From Sedimentisphaerales bacterium (lineage in GTDB: Bacteria; Planctomycetota; Phycisphaerae; Sedimentisphaerales; Anaerobacaceae), in the NCBI GenBank assembly GCA_030611315.1, contig JAUWPZ010000014.1:1-43311 (forward strand): a DNA stretch of 43,311 nt, given 5' to 3'. The translations under genes were made by a program, and so were the position numbers. Positions 10,390-18,211 of this stretch are shown here, piece by piece. Every line of letters begins with the position of its first letter. The stretch's first letter is position 1. The notes beneath the pieces were generated by a model. The model saw only the letters and a list, made by a program, of their open reading frames with translations, made no database searches and was not told the origin of the DNA.

Positions 10390-11097
10390 TTGCTCATGGT
10401 GGTATATCCTCTATATATGGCTTTGTCGATTTATACAGGCGGGATTCTGAGCCTTCAGACCGAAGGGCTTTTGGGTGAATTGGTTCACGTGGTCACGGAT
10501 TTGTTATCCGTCGGCCAAAGCCGGGAAGAAGCAGTCAGGTCCACCGCAGATGAAATTGAGGATGTTCGTCAAAGCCGTCGGGGTGGTTCCGATGCATACC
10601 GACGTCTGGTTGAACGGCACCAGGAGCATATCGGCCGGATTATGTGGCGTTTCAGCCGGGACCGCAGGGTCCATGAGGAGCTGGTTCAGGATGTTTTTGT
10701 TGAGGCGTATATGGGCCTTGGGGGCTACCGCGGAAGGGCGCCCTTTGCCCACTGGCTCTCGCGGATAGCGACTCGTGTCGGGTATCACTACTGGAAGCAG
10801 ACTGCGCGCCGGCAAATAGAAGAAAGATTTACGCTGGAAGAATGGGACCAGCTTCCCGGCCAGTCTGGTGAAGAGATAGATCCCGGCCGGGCTGCTGCGT
10901 TGGTGCACAGTCTTTTGGGGCAACTGCCGCCCCGCGACCGGTTAGTGCTGACGTTGCGCTACTTAGAAGAATGTAACGTAGCCGAAACCGCCCGCCGGAT
11001 AGGCTGGACCAAGAGTATGGTCAAAGTTCAGTCACGGCGTGCAAAAAAGAAATTGGAGAAGCTTCTCGCAGAGGCCGAAAAGGAGCTGATAAGATGA
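10390..11097 (+). CDS. ECF-type RNA polymerase sigma factor
   Basis: Extracytoplasmic-function sigma factor. Region 2 runs from DAYRRLVERHQEHI through HEELVQDVFVEAYMGL to FAHWLSRIATRVGYHYWKQ; region 4 is LGQLPPRDRLVLTLRYLEE followed by the helix-turn-helix NVAETARRIGWTKSMVKVQSRRAKKKL. The start is uncertain: TTG at 10390, ATG at 10396 or ATG at 10420 are in frame, none with a good ribosome site. About 60 residues before region 2 are not conserved sigma sequence. Its stop overlaps the next start (ATGA), so sigma, small membrane protein and Spy-like protein form one operon. It probably directs the operon itself or the Gly-rich gene, but no target promoter is proven. Confidence 0.9.
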   Translation: MLMVVYPLYMALSIYTGGILSLQTEGLLGELVHVVTDLLSVGQSREEAVRSTADEIEDVRQSRRGGSDAYRRLVERHQEHIGRIMWRFSRDRRVHEELVQDVFVEAYMGLGGYRGRAPFAHWLSRIATRVGYHYWKQTARRQIEERFTLEEWDQLPGQSGEEIDPGRAAALVHSLLGQLPPRDRLVLTLRYLEECNVAETARRIGWTKSMVKVQSRRAKKKLEKLLAEAEKELIR

Positions 11098-11360
11098 AAA
11101 ACGAAAGCCAATTCGAAAAACTTGTTGCCCGGGCACGGGACGAGGCGGCCCCTTCGGTGGACGTTGCCGGTCGGGTGATTGCGATTCTTACCGCCGAACA
11201 GGACCGTCTCGACCGAGTTTCGGAAAGGCCTTTGATGTGGCTGGCGGCGTTTTCTTCGGCTGCTGCCACTGCTGCTGCGGTATTTGCGATTATTGTCTAT
11301 AACACATGGGCCGACCCCCTGATGGAAATTGTCGATGAAATTTCGTGGGCGATGCAATGA
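11094..11360 (+). CDS. Small single-pass membrane protein, probable anti-sigma factor
   Basis: An 88-residue protein with a soluble N-terminal part (about residues 1-45), one membrane helix (MWLAAFSSAAATAAAVFAIIVY) and a short outer tail. The position directly after an ECF sigma gene, with a 4-bp ATGA overlap, is the usual place of an anti-sigma factor. It lacks the HxxxCxxC zinc motif of ZAS-type anti-sigma factors, so any sigma-binding mode would be different. The call rests on context and topology only. Its own stop overlaps the next start, again as ATGA. Confidence 0.65.
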   Translation: MKNESQFEKLVARARDEAAPSVDVAGRVIAILTAEQDRLDRVSERPLMWLAAFSSAAATAAAVFAIIVYNTWADPLMEIVDEISWAMQ

Positions 11361-12097
11361 AACGCGCAGAAACAACCGAACAATCGAGCATTCACCATGT
11401 GCACAAGCTGCACTACTGGCGAATGGCCTTTTTCGGATTAGTCATTTTGCTGGCCGGGCTTGTCATCGGCGGCGCATCGATATTTATTCTGGTTGGGCGC
11501 AGGCCCAGAATCCGGCCGATGGATCCGCAAATGTTCAGTATGGAAGCGATATCTGACCTCCAGCGCGGCCTGGGTCTTTCCGCCGAACAGTCGGAAAAGA
11601 TAGGTTCTGTCCTTCAAGAGACCATGCAGGGGCTTCACGAGAAACGAATGGAGGCTGCTGAAGAAATCAGCGAACAATTGCGGCAGATGAACGAGCAAAT
11701 CTCCGCTGTTCTCACCAAAGAGCAGGAGCGAATCTGGCAGCACAGACTCGAACGTCTCCAAGGGCAGTTTCGCTCTGGCGGCTTTCGAGGCGGCAGTGGA
11801 GGCCAATGGTTCCGCGGCGGCCGACGAGGTATGGGCGGTGGCGGGCGAGGCCCCGGTATGGGGCGTGGAGGCCCCGGCGGTCCCGATGCCGACTCCCGCG
11901 GCGGTCCGGGAGGTATGGGGCCGAGTGGTCCGGGTCAGCAGGAGCGAGACCGCTTTCGCAGGGGTCCGGGACCGTTTAACTCTGAGCGATTTCCAAGCGG
12001 GCCGAATTTCCCCAGAAATGGTATGAATAACGACAGAATGAGACCGGACGAAAAGCCCTTAAATCAGGATGAAAAGCCCATAAATGAGGATTTATGA
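11357..12097 (+). CDS. Membrane-anchored Spy/CpxP-like protein with Gly-rich tail
   Basis: A 246-residue protein with an N-terminal membrane helix (FFGLVILLAGLVIGGASIFILV), a helical region with LGLSAEQSEKI and VLTKEQERIWQHRLERL, and a long tail rich in Gly, Arg, Pro and Met (RRGMGGGGRGPGMGRGGPGG). The two Leu-Thr/Ser-x-x-Gln-like elements and the helical content fit the Spy/CpxP/ZraP periplasmic group, which sense misfolded protein or metal. The ATG at 11357 overlaps the previous stop. The tail matches the composition of the secreted protein at 9329-10228. The likely role is stress sensing or chaperoning outside the membrane as part of the ECF circuit (inference). Confidence 0.7.
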   Translation: MKRAETTEQSSIHHVHKLHYWRMAFFGLVILLAGLVIGGASIFILVGRRPRIRPMDPQMFSMEAISDLQRGLGLSAEQSEKIGSVLQETMQGLHEKRMEAAEEISEQLRQMNEQISAVLTKEQERIWQHRLERLQGQFRSGGFRGGSGGQWFRGGRRGMGGGGRGPGMGRGGPGGPDADSRGGPGGMGPSGPGQQERDRFRRGPGPFNSERFPSGPNFPRNGMNNDRMRPDEKPLNQDEKPINEDL

Positions 12098-12183
12098 GCA
12101 AGTCATCATCAATCGTCTCAATATTCATCCAATATAGTAGTGCGCAGACAAGGGAGCTTTGAAAAGAACTGGGAAGAAAAGTA

Positions 12184-13548
12184 ATGGAGAAAGTCAAGCA
12201 AGACGAGTTTCGCAGGGTCCTTGGGCCTTGGAGTGCCAGCGCCCTGGTTGCCGGCTCGATAATTGGTGCGGGGATATTCATTTTTGTATCCGGCGTAGCT
12301 GAGCGTGTGCCGAGCTATGCGGGGATATTGATTGCGTGGACAGTCGGAGGGGTCATTGCCTCATGCGGGGCGCTTTGCCTTGCGGAACTGGCGGCGGCCT
12401 ACCCGCAGACCGGCGGGATATACGTTTTTCTTCGCCGAGCATACGGCCCGTTTGCGGGTTTTCTCTATTCGTGGGCCAAGTTTTTGATAATGCGGCCCGG
12501 CAGTCTCGGGATTATGGTCGTGGCGTTTGCCGGATTTTTTGTTGATTTTATAGGTCTTGGTTCCGGGGCGCATGCGTGGGTTGAGAAAGGTATAGCTATC
12601 GGCGCAGTCGCCGTTCTGACGGCCATCAACATAATCGGCGTTCGCGCCGGCGCAACGGTCCAGACGGTTCTAACGGTCGTTAAGATTCTTTGCCTTGTTG
12701 CCATTATCGGTGTCGGTGTGGCGTTTGGAACCGGCCTGCTCGAATCGCATCCGGTTACCGTAGAACCGGCCCAAAAGCCGGATGGTTCTTTAATTGTGTT
12801 ATTCGGTGCGGCGTTGATAGCGATTATGTGGGCGTTTGGCGGCTGGGACGAGTCGCCTTTTGTGGCCGAGGAGGTTCGCAATCCCGAGCGGAATCTTCCG
12901 TTGTCGATATTGGGGGGGCTGTGGACGGCGGTGCTGCTTTATGTGCTGGTCAACGCAGCGTATTTGGCAATCCTTTCACCGGCAGAGATGGCAGGCTCGG
13001 GCATAGATACGGCGCCGCTGGCGCTGGAGCGTGCATTGGGTGGCGGGGCGCGCAGATCTCTGAGCCTGGCGCTTATGATATCCACACTCGGGGCTGCAAA
13101 CGGTTATGTGTTGACAGGCGGGCGGATAGCCTATGCAACAGGGCGCGACCAGAAGCTCTTTGCGTGGTTTGCTCATACGCATCGGCGGACAAAGACTCCG
13201 GTACTCGGTTTGGTTATCCAGGCGGTCCTGACGATAGCGGCGATACTGATTTTCAAGCATCTTTTCCAGCTTCTTCTTTACACGGGTCTTGCGTACTGGA
13301 TATTTTCCGGTCTATTGGCCGGGGCGGTTGTCGTTCTGAGGAATCGCGACCCGGGGCGTGCTCGGCCTTTCCGAGTGTGGGCTTATCCAATCCTGCCGAT
13401 TCTTTTCATCGCGGCCTCGGTGGTTATGACCGTTTCGGTAATCGTCGAGGATGTCAACAAAGGCACTTATAATGCCCTTGTGACGGTCGGCATCCTGGTC
13501 GTCGGTGCGGGGGTATATGCTGTTCAGTCTGTTGTGTTTCGCAAGTGA
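12184..13548 (+). CDS. Amino-acid permease, APC superfamily
   Basis: A polytopic protein of 454 residues with about 12 hydrophobic segments. The first helix contains the APC hallmark GSIIGAGIFIFVSG, which binds the substrate backbone; TVGGVIASCGALCLAELAAAYPQTGGIYVFLRRAYG is the conserved helix 2-3 region, and FGGWDESPFVAEEVRNPERNLP lies in helix 6 and after. It takes up an amino acid or polyamine, probably by proton or sodium symport. It begins 87 bp after the sigma operon, and GGGAAG precedes the start. Whether it belongs to that operon is open. Confidence 0.92.
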   Translation: MEKVKQDEFRRVLGPWSASALVAGSIIGAGIFIFVSGVAERVPSYAGILIAWTVGGVIASCGALCLAELAAAYPQTGGIYVFLRRAYGPFAGFLYSWAKFLIMRPGSLGIMVVAFAGFFVDFIGLGSGAHAWVEKGIAIGAVAVLTAINIIGVRAGATVQTVLTVVKILCLVAIIGVGVAFGTGLLESHPVTVEPAQKPDGSLIVLFGAALIAIMWAFGGWDESPFVAEEVRNPERNLPLSILGGLWTAVLLYVLVNAAYLAILSPAEMAGSGIDTAPLALERALGGGARRSLSLALMISTLGAANGYVLTGGRIAYATGRDQKLFAWFAHTHRRTKTPVLGLVIQAVLTIAAILIFKHLFQLLLYTGLAYWIFSGLLAGAVVVLRNRDPGRARPFRVWAYPILPILFIAASVVMTVSVIVEDVNKGTYNALVTVGILVVGAGVYAVQSVVFRK

Positions 13549-13846
13549 CCTGGAGGGGAGTAACCAGTTTTGAGTTTTGAGTGTTTATCCTTCGGCTACG
13601 CTCAGGACAAGGTTTTGAGTTAAGTTGAGGCCGCAAATAAATTTGCAGCGATGATATTGATTTTGGCCGTTTGCAGCAATGAGGGCCGAGAAGGAAGTCG
13701 CAAAAAGCGTCCAAAATCAGGTTTTTTTATTTTTTTTGCGGGATTTTGCGGAAAATAGCAATAAAGAGTCCCTTGAATCCGTCTGTACCGTGTGAAAACC
13801 TGATGAGCCGTAACAGGAAAGGGTTTCGATTAGAGAGGTTGTGAAA
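13549..13846. other. Intergenic spacer with repeat relics and palindromes
   Basis: No gene supported. It holds a TTTTGAGTTTTGAGT stretch, a repeat of the CTTCGGCTACGCTCAGGACA type at 13588-13612, the perfect palindrome GCAAATAAATTTGC (13633-13646), and an inverted pair GATTTTGG (13659-13666) / CCAAAATC (13711-13718) followed by AGG and seven T residues. The last could act as a terminator for the permease transcript, although its loop is long. Confidence 0.55.
13588..13612. repeat. Intergenic repeat, 'CTTCGGCTACGCTCAGGACA' family
   Basis: A 25-bp element whose core also appears on the other strand at 42005-42025 and, more diverged, at 18154-18180. All three lie outside genes. Translated, it gives the peptide PCPERSRR, which marks spurious ORFs built over it. 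Confidence 0.7.
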
Positions 13847-13990
13847 ATGTTAAGGAAAATGAAGATTAGTTCTGAAATCAGGGAGGCGGTTGTCCTGATA
13901 GTAAGGGAAAATATCTCGGCGATTCGGAATCTTGTCAAGAGTTCCAAAAAGGCCAAAAAGGATTTTGGCCGGTATTTGACGGGGCATTGA
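13847..13990 (+). CDS. Small basic hypothetical protein, 47 residues
   Basis: ATG at 13847 with GAGAGG eight bases upstream, an open frame of 47 codons and a TGA at 13988. The predicted peptide (MLRKMKISSEIREAVV... ending FGRYLTGH) is Lys/Arg-rich with an amphipathic helix pattern. A hairpin with a T-run follows at 14050-14086. The ribosome site and the terminator support a real small gene, but there is no recognised family. Confidence 0.45.
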   Translation: MLRKMKISSEIREAVVLIVRENISAIRNLVKSSKKAKKDFGRYLTGH

Positions 13991-14049
13991 AGGAGATACC
14001 CAAGAGAAGCTTGAGCCCTTTTCGGTAAGCAAAGAATAGTCACAAAACG

Positions 14050-14086
14050 ACCGGGTGTGTGTCTTCAGGATGCATGCCCGGTTTTT
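14050..14086 (+). terminator. Rho-independent terminator after the small ORF
   Basis: ACCGGG pairs with CCCGGT, the stem extends inward through several A-T, G-C and G-T pairs to a TCA loop, and TTTTT follows directly. It is placed 60 bp after the 47-codon ORF. Confidence 0.7.
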
Positions 14087-14146
14087 GTATGGAAACGGCT
14101 CTTGAGACGGCAGGGGATTCGACAGGTTTATCGGGCGGCTTTGTTA

Positions 14147-14689
14147 CTACCAATCGCCGGGGCGGTAGATTGATTCGATGCTGAATCTTTCACACAATTC
14201 TTCTATCAGGGCATCGACCAATTTTTTCTGGTGATTAGTTCGTTGTTTGGTTTTGCCGTCGGGTATGATGCAGAAACGGATGGTTTGGCCTGTGCCTTGC
14301 CAAGTTCGAGAGGGTATGGCTGAGAATTGTTTTTGCCACTTTCCGGTTGGCTGAATTTCGCCGTCGTTGCCGCCGAAGCCGTTGCAGATAACGAAATGGC
14401 AGTTGAGACCATCGGGATTTCTCAGGCCGTTAAGCGAGGTCAATAGTTTGATGTTGCCGGCCCTGGTACCGCTATAGGAAATTTCGATTCGGCTCCATCG
14501 GTTGGGACTTTGGCCGAGGCAAGGGCGGATGGCGTCTTTGACAGGGTCAGCGCTGTGGCTGGTAAGGGAATATGGGCCAGCGGCCGGGGGATTGTGGCCA
14601 AGCGCCATTAGCACTATCGCCCCGATAGTCATAGAAGCCAAAAGTGCTGCTAAAACCTTTGCTACCCGTGGCTGATTCGGCATAGCCAA
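14147..14689 (-). CDS. Membrane-anchored protein resembling N-acetylmuramoyl-L-alanine amidase fold, catalytic residues apparently lost
   Basis: A 180-residue protein with an N-terminal membrane helix (VLAALLASMTIGAIVLMALG). The body resembles the amidase-2/PGRP layout: a strand RIEISYSGTRAGN where active enzymes have IVIHHSAT-like sequence, then LNCHFVICNGFGGNDGEIQPT where the family has HFVIGNG-DGxIE, then a strand RFCIIPDG. The histidine expected in the first strand and the later GH-R element are not visible, so a zinc-free, non-catalytic peptidoglycan-binding protein is suggested (inference). It stands alone between two spacers. Confidence 0.55.
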   Translation of the reverse strand: MAMPNQPRVAKVLAALLASMTIGAIVLMALGHNPPAAGPYSLTSHSADPVKDAIRPCLGQSPNRWSRIEISYSGTRAGNIKLLTSLNGLRNPDGLNCHFVICNGFGGNDGEIQPTGKWQKQFSAIPSRTWQGTGQTIRFCIIPDGKTKQRTNHQKKLVDALIEELCERFSIESIYRPGDW

Positions 14690-14923
14690 CCTTTATAAAC
14701 GACTTAAAAACCCGTAAATGGTTGCTCAAAAAGGGTATGAGCAACTTATTATAGTAAACATCGGCATCGATTAACGGATAACTCCACATTTTGCTAAAAA
14801 TTTTGCAATTTATCTTTGCCGGTTCTGAGAATCGCAGCCTGGTCCAAACAGAGCGGAGAAATCGCCGAGGATTTCTCAACGCTGCAGGTTCCGCAAAACT
14901 GAGTATCTCACAAGTAGTTTGTT

Positions 14924-14986
14924 ACAAAAGTGTTGATTTATGGGACTCGAGTCTTTATATTTACTTTTGTCAACTTAAAGTGTTGA
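14924..14986. promoter_or_regulatory. Nested dyad and direct repeat around the DUF4954-nagB promoter, candidate operator
   Basis: ACAAAAGT (14924-14931) and its complement ACTTTTGT (14963-14970) flank the promoter; their centre is within 2 bp of the centre of the perfect 10-bp palindrome GACTCGAGTC (14944-14953), which lies in the -35/-10 spacer. AAAGTGTTGA occurs twice (14927-14936 and 14977-14986), 50 bp apart. The arrangement fits a repressor binding over the promoter. Confidence 0.5.
14933..14961 (+). promoter_or_regulatory. Sigma-70-like promoter of DUF4954-nagB
   Basis: TTGATT (14933-14938), 17-bp spacer, TATATT (14956-14961). The start codon of the first gene is about 140 bp downstream. 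Confidence 0.6.
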
Positions 14987-15101
14987 ATGCTAAAGCGTTT
15001 TTTGACAATAAAGAGACGGACTGGGATTTTGTGATAAATGGCAAGGCACCGAGTCGGGCGAAGATTATCGGGTTAGATTTTTTTATTAGAATCGAGGCGC
15101 A

Positions 15102-17111
15102 ATGATGGCATCAGAATTTCGTTCCCTGACCTCCGAGGAGATTGCAAGGCTAACCGGCCAGGGTTGTAGTTGTGCTGATTGGTCGAAGGTCCAGGTTGCC
15201 GAGGGTTTCGACGCGGGTAGAGTCAAATCGACGAGCTTTTGCGGCGATGTCAGGTTAGGCGTGTTCGAAAAGCACGTGTCTTTTTTCGGCGGAGTCAAAA
15301 AACCGTCGGGTATTAGCAACGCAACAATTCACAACTGTACAATCGGCAATAACGTATATATCGACCAAATCAGAAATTATATCGCCAACTACGTAATCGA
15401 AGATGATGCCTTAATCGAGAATGTTGATTTGCTCGCTGTCGAGGGCGCCAGTTCGTTCGGTAACGGCACGGAAGTTGCTGTGGTCAATGAGGCGGGGGGC
15501 AGAGAAATACCGATTTATGACCATTTGTCGGCCCATACCGCTTATATAATAGCGTTTTATCGTCACCGGCCTGGGGTAATCGAAAACCTCCGTAAAATGA
15601 TAGCCGACTACACCGCCTCTGTCAGGAGCTCGGTTGGCCTCGTAGCGAGGGGGGCCAGGCTTATCAACTGCCGAATTATCAAAAACGTCAAGGTAGGATC
15701 TGCGTGCACTATCGAGGGAGTGAACAGACTGGAGAACGGCTCGGTCAACAGCTCTTTGGAAGACCCGGTTTATATTGGGCCTGGTGTTTTTGCGGAAGAT
15801 TTTATCGCGTGCAGCGGCTCGAAGATTACCGACGGCACAATAATATCCGAATGCTTTGTCGGCCAGGGCACCGTATTGGCCAAGCAGTATTCCGCGGAAA
15901 ACTCGGTATTCTTCGCCAACTGCGGCGGTTTCCACGGGGAGGCCTGCGCGATATTTGCCGGGCCCTACACCGTGACACATCACAAGTCCACATTGCTGAT
16001 TGCGGGGCTGTTTTCTTTTCTGAACGCCGGCAGCGGAACCAACCAAAGCAATCACATGTACAAGCTTGGGCCTACGCATCAGGGCGTGGTCGAGCGCGGC
16101 AGCAAGACCGCCAGCGATTCATATATGCTCTGGCCGGCGAAGGTCGGAGCATTTACCGTCGTGATGGGCAGACATTATAAAAACTCGGACACTTCGGATT
16201 TGCCTTTCTCGTATCTGATTGAGCACGAGGACGAAAGCGTTCTTGTTCCCGGTGTGAATTTGCGCAGCGTCGGGACTGTTCGAGATGCCCGAAAATGGCC
16301 GAGGCGGGACAAACGAAAAAGCGGCAGAAAACTCGACTACATAAACTTCAAGCTTTTAAGCCCTTATACGATTCAGAAGATGCTTAACGGGCGCAGGCTG
16401 CTTGCGAATCTCAAGACAACGTCCGGCGAAGGCACGGAATACTATACCTACAACAACGTGAGGATTAAGAACTCGTCGCTGGACAACGGTATTGAATTTT
16501 ACCAAATCGGAATAGACAAATTCTTAGGCAATTGTCTGATTAAGCGATTGAAGAACAAGCAGTTCAAAAGCGTTGATGAGCTTCGAGCGGCACTCTTGGC
16601 CCAAACCGACGTGGGACCGGGCAAGTGGGTGGATATGGCCGGTTTGCTCGCTCCGCAGGAGGCTGTGGAAAAAGTGCTCGATGGCCTTGAGAACGGCACA
16701 ATCGGCACTCTGGAGCAGTTAGCAGGGGTTTTTGAGACATTGCATAAAAATTACGAGGTGTACGAGTGGGCCTGGGCGGCGAATATTTTACAGCAGCGCT
16801 TAGGCAAAGCAATAGACAAAATATCCGTAGGTGATATTATTGAGCTGACGACAAAATGGAAAAATGCGGTCGTAAGGCTTGATGGTATGCTTTGTGCCGA
16901 TGCCGAAAAGGAGTTTAACGCTGCCGCTCAGATTGGATTCGGGCTTGACGGCGAGGAGGCGACAAAGCGCAGTGATTTCGAGCAGGTGAGAGGGACATTC
17001 GAAGAAAACAGTTTCGTTTCTGAAATCGAAAAACATATAACTACCAAAACCGCGCTCGGCGATGAGCTTATCGGCCGAATGGAAGAATTACGTCAGCGCC
17101 AACCACATTAA
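15102..17111 (+). CDS. DUF4954 family protein (left-handed beta-helix)
   Basis: A 669-residue protein of the DUF4954 family known from Bacteroidota, spirochaetes and planctomycetes. The first half carries hexapeptide-like beta-helix rungs (GISNATIHNCTIGNNVYID, GARLINCRIIKNVKVGSACTIEG, GSKITDGTIISECFVGQGTVL) as in nucleotidyl- and acyltransferases. Conserved family pieces include FFANCGGFHGEACAIFAG, HHKSTLLIAGLFSF and NAGSGTNQSNHMYKLGP. The C-terminal 200 residues are helical. The gene is 15 bp upstream of nagB, so it probably acts in amino-sugar metabolism, although no activity has been established to my knowledge. Two consecutive ATGs are available; GAGG suits the second (15105). Confidence 0.88.
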   Translation: MMASEFRSLTSEEIARLTGQGCSCADWSKVQVAEGFDAGRVKSTSFCGDVRLGVFEKHVSFFGGVKKPSGISNATIHNCTIGNNVYIDQIRNYIANYVIEDDALIENVDLLAVEGASSFGNGTEVAVVNEAGGREIPIYDHLSAHTAYIIAFYRHRPGVIENLRKMIADYTASVRSSVGLVARGARLINCRIIKNVKVGSACTIEGVNRLENGSVNSSLEDPVYIGPGVFAEDFIACSGSKITDGTIISECFVGQGTVLAKQYSAENSVFFANCGGFHGEACAIFAGPYTVTHHKSTLLIAGLFSFLNAGSGTNQSNHMYKLGPTHQGVVERGSKTASDSYMLWPAKVGAFTVVMGRHYKNSDTSDLPFSYLIEHEDESVLVPGVNLRSVGTVRDARKWPRRDKRKSGRKLDYINFKLLSPYTIQKMLNGRRLLANLKTTSGEGTEYYTYNNVRIKNSSLDNGIEFYQIGIDKFLGNCLIKRLKNKQFKSVDELRAALLAQTDVGPGKWVDMAGLLAPQEAVEKVLDGLENGTIGTLEQLAGVFETLHKNYEVYEWAWAANILQQRLGKAIDKISVGDIIELTTKWKNAVVRLDGMLCADAEKEFNAAAQIGFGLDGEEATKRSDFEQVRGTFEENSFVSEIEKHITTKTALGDELIGRMEELRQRQPH

Positions 17112-17126
17112 AAAAAGGAGAAATCA

Positions 17127-17939
17127 ATGAGAGTAATAATCGAACCTACCTATGATGCGGCAGCCAAATGGACAGCCAACTATATCGCCAAGAGGATAAA
17201 TGAATTTGCGCCGAGCAGGGACAAGCCTTTTGTGCTGGGTCTTCCTACAGGCTCTTCGCCGATAGGAGTGTACAACCAATTGATTGAGCTTTGCAAGGCA
17301 CAGAAAGTCTCATTCAGCGATATAATCACCTTTAATATGGACGAATACGTGAATCTTCCGGAGGACCACCCGGAGAGCTATCATTCGTTTATGCGGCATT
17401 ATTTATTCAGCCACGTAGATATTTCAAAAGAAAATATCAACATTCTCAACGGCAATGCGGCGGACCTCGATGCTGAATGCGCCGGATATGAAGAAAAGAT
17501 AAATCAGGCCAGCGGCGTTGACCTCTTTCTCGGCGGTATCGGTCCGGACGGGCATATAGCGTTTAATGAGCCGGGCTCGTCGTTGTCGTCAAGGACGCGC
17601 GTTAAGAGCCTGACTTACGACACTATCAAAGCCAATTCAAGATTCTTTGACAACGACATTAATAAGGTCCCGAAAACCGCACTGACGGTGGGCGTCGGGA
17701 CTGTTATGGATGCCGAGGAGGTCGTGATTATTGTCAACGGCCATAACAAGGCCCGCGCCTTGCGGCACGCCATTGAAGAAGGCGTGAATCATATGTGGAC
17801 TATAAGCGCCCTGCAAACGCATCCGAAAGGTATTATTGTTTGTGATGAGGAGGCCACAGCCGAGCTGAAAGTCGGGACGGTGAAGTATTTCAAGGATATA
17901 GAATCGGCCAACATCGACCCGGCGGCGCTGTTAGAATAG
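17127..17939 (+). CDS. nagB: Glucosamine-6-phosphate deaminase
   Basis: Converts glucosamine 6-phosphate to fructose 6-phosphate and ammonia, the last step of amino-sugar catabolism. The length of 270 residues matches NagB. Diagnostic segments are [17 protein letters not shown] (phosphate loop), [21 protein letters not shown] (catalytic Asp) and [17 protein letters not shown] (Asp, His and Glu of the active site). AAAAAAGGAG precedes the start. It forms a two-gene unit with the DUF4954 gene. Confidence 0.97.
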   Translation: MRVIIEPTYDAAAKWTANYIAKRINEFAPSRDKPFVLGLPTGSSPIGVYNQLIELCKAQKVSFSDIITFNMDEYVNLPEDHPESYHSFMRHYLFSHVDISKENINILNGNAADLDAECAGYEEKINQASGVDLFLGGIGPDGHIAFNEPGSSLSSRTRVKSLTYDTIKANSRFFDNDINKVPKTALTVGVGTVMDAEEVVIIVNGHNKARALRHAIEEGVNHMWTISALQTHPKGIIVCDEEATAELKVGTVKYFKDIESANIDPAALLE

Positions 17940-18211
17940 CGTTCCACAGGATGGCTTACGCCATTGCGATTCGGTCGTCAAATACCATTGGCCTTTCGAG
18001 CGATGGATATAAATTACTACAGAGCAGCTTATGCTTGTTTTGCCGACTTAAACGGCGAAAATCAAAAGTGAAAAATCAAAATGCAAAACCTGTCCTGAAA
18101 GAAGTGAAGAATCTCTTCCTGCACAAGTGCACATTATTCTCACTCAAAGGCCAGATGCTTCGCTTCGCTCAGCATGACAGTAAAAAACCGGTCAGTTTGA
18201 GTCATTAGTCA
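17940..18211. other. Intergenic spacer with repeat relic
   Basis: No supported gene. It contains an A-rich stretch (AAAATCAAAAGTGAAAAATC) and at 18154-18180 a sequence with core TTCGCTTCGCTCAGCATGAC that is widely seen as an intergenic repeat. An open plus frame across it owes its C-terminus (MLRFAQHDSK) to that repeat. Confidence 0.5.
18154..18180. repeat. Intergenic repeat, 'CTTCGCTCAGCATGACA' type
   Basis: Short repeat-like element between convergent nagB and the foldase gene, related in form to the elements at 13588-13612 and 42005-42025. Confidence 0.5.

Larger units (their letters stand above)
14690..15101. other. Regulatory spacer upstream of the DUF4954 gene
   Basis: A 412-bp region with no supported gene. 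It carries the promoter at 14933-14961 and nested dyad symmetry at 14924-14986. An open plus frame crosses the whole region but has no ribosome site and overlies the promoter, so it was not accepted. Confidence 0.6.

Noticed and set aside
10385..10447. Short Trp-containing leader peptide (MNCSWWYILY...) before the sigma gene
   Set aside because: No attenuator hairpins follow and it overlaps possible sigma starts; likely chance.
13795..13835. Hammerhead-ribozyme-like core (CTGATGAG followed by GAAA)
   Set aside because: The bases between the two core elements (GCCGTAACAG) do not pair into stem II, and no matching stem III or I was found.
14791..15105. Open plus frame of 104 codons upstream of the DUF4954 gene
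   Set aside because: No ribosome site, it overlies the predicted promoter and dyad, and the peptide has no recognisable pattern.
17951..18208. Open plus frame of 85 codons after nagB
   Set aside because: The C-terminal MLRFAQHDSK is the translation of an intergenic repeat; no ribosome site.
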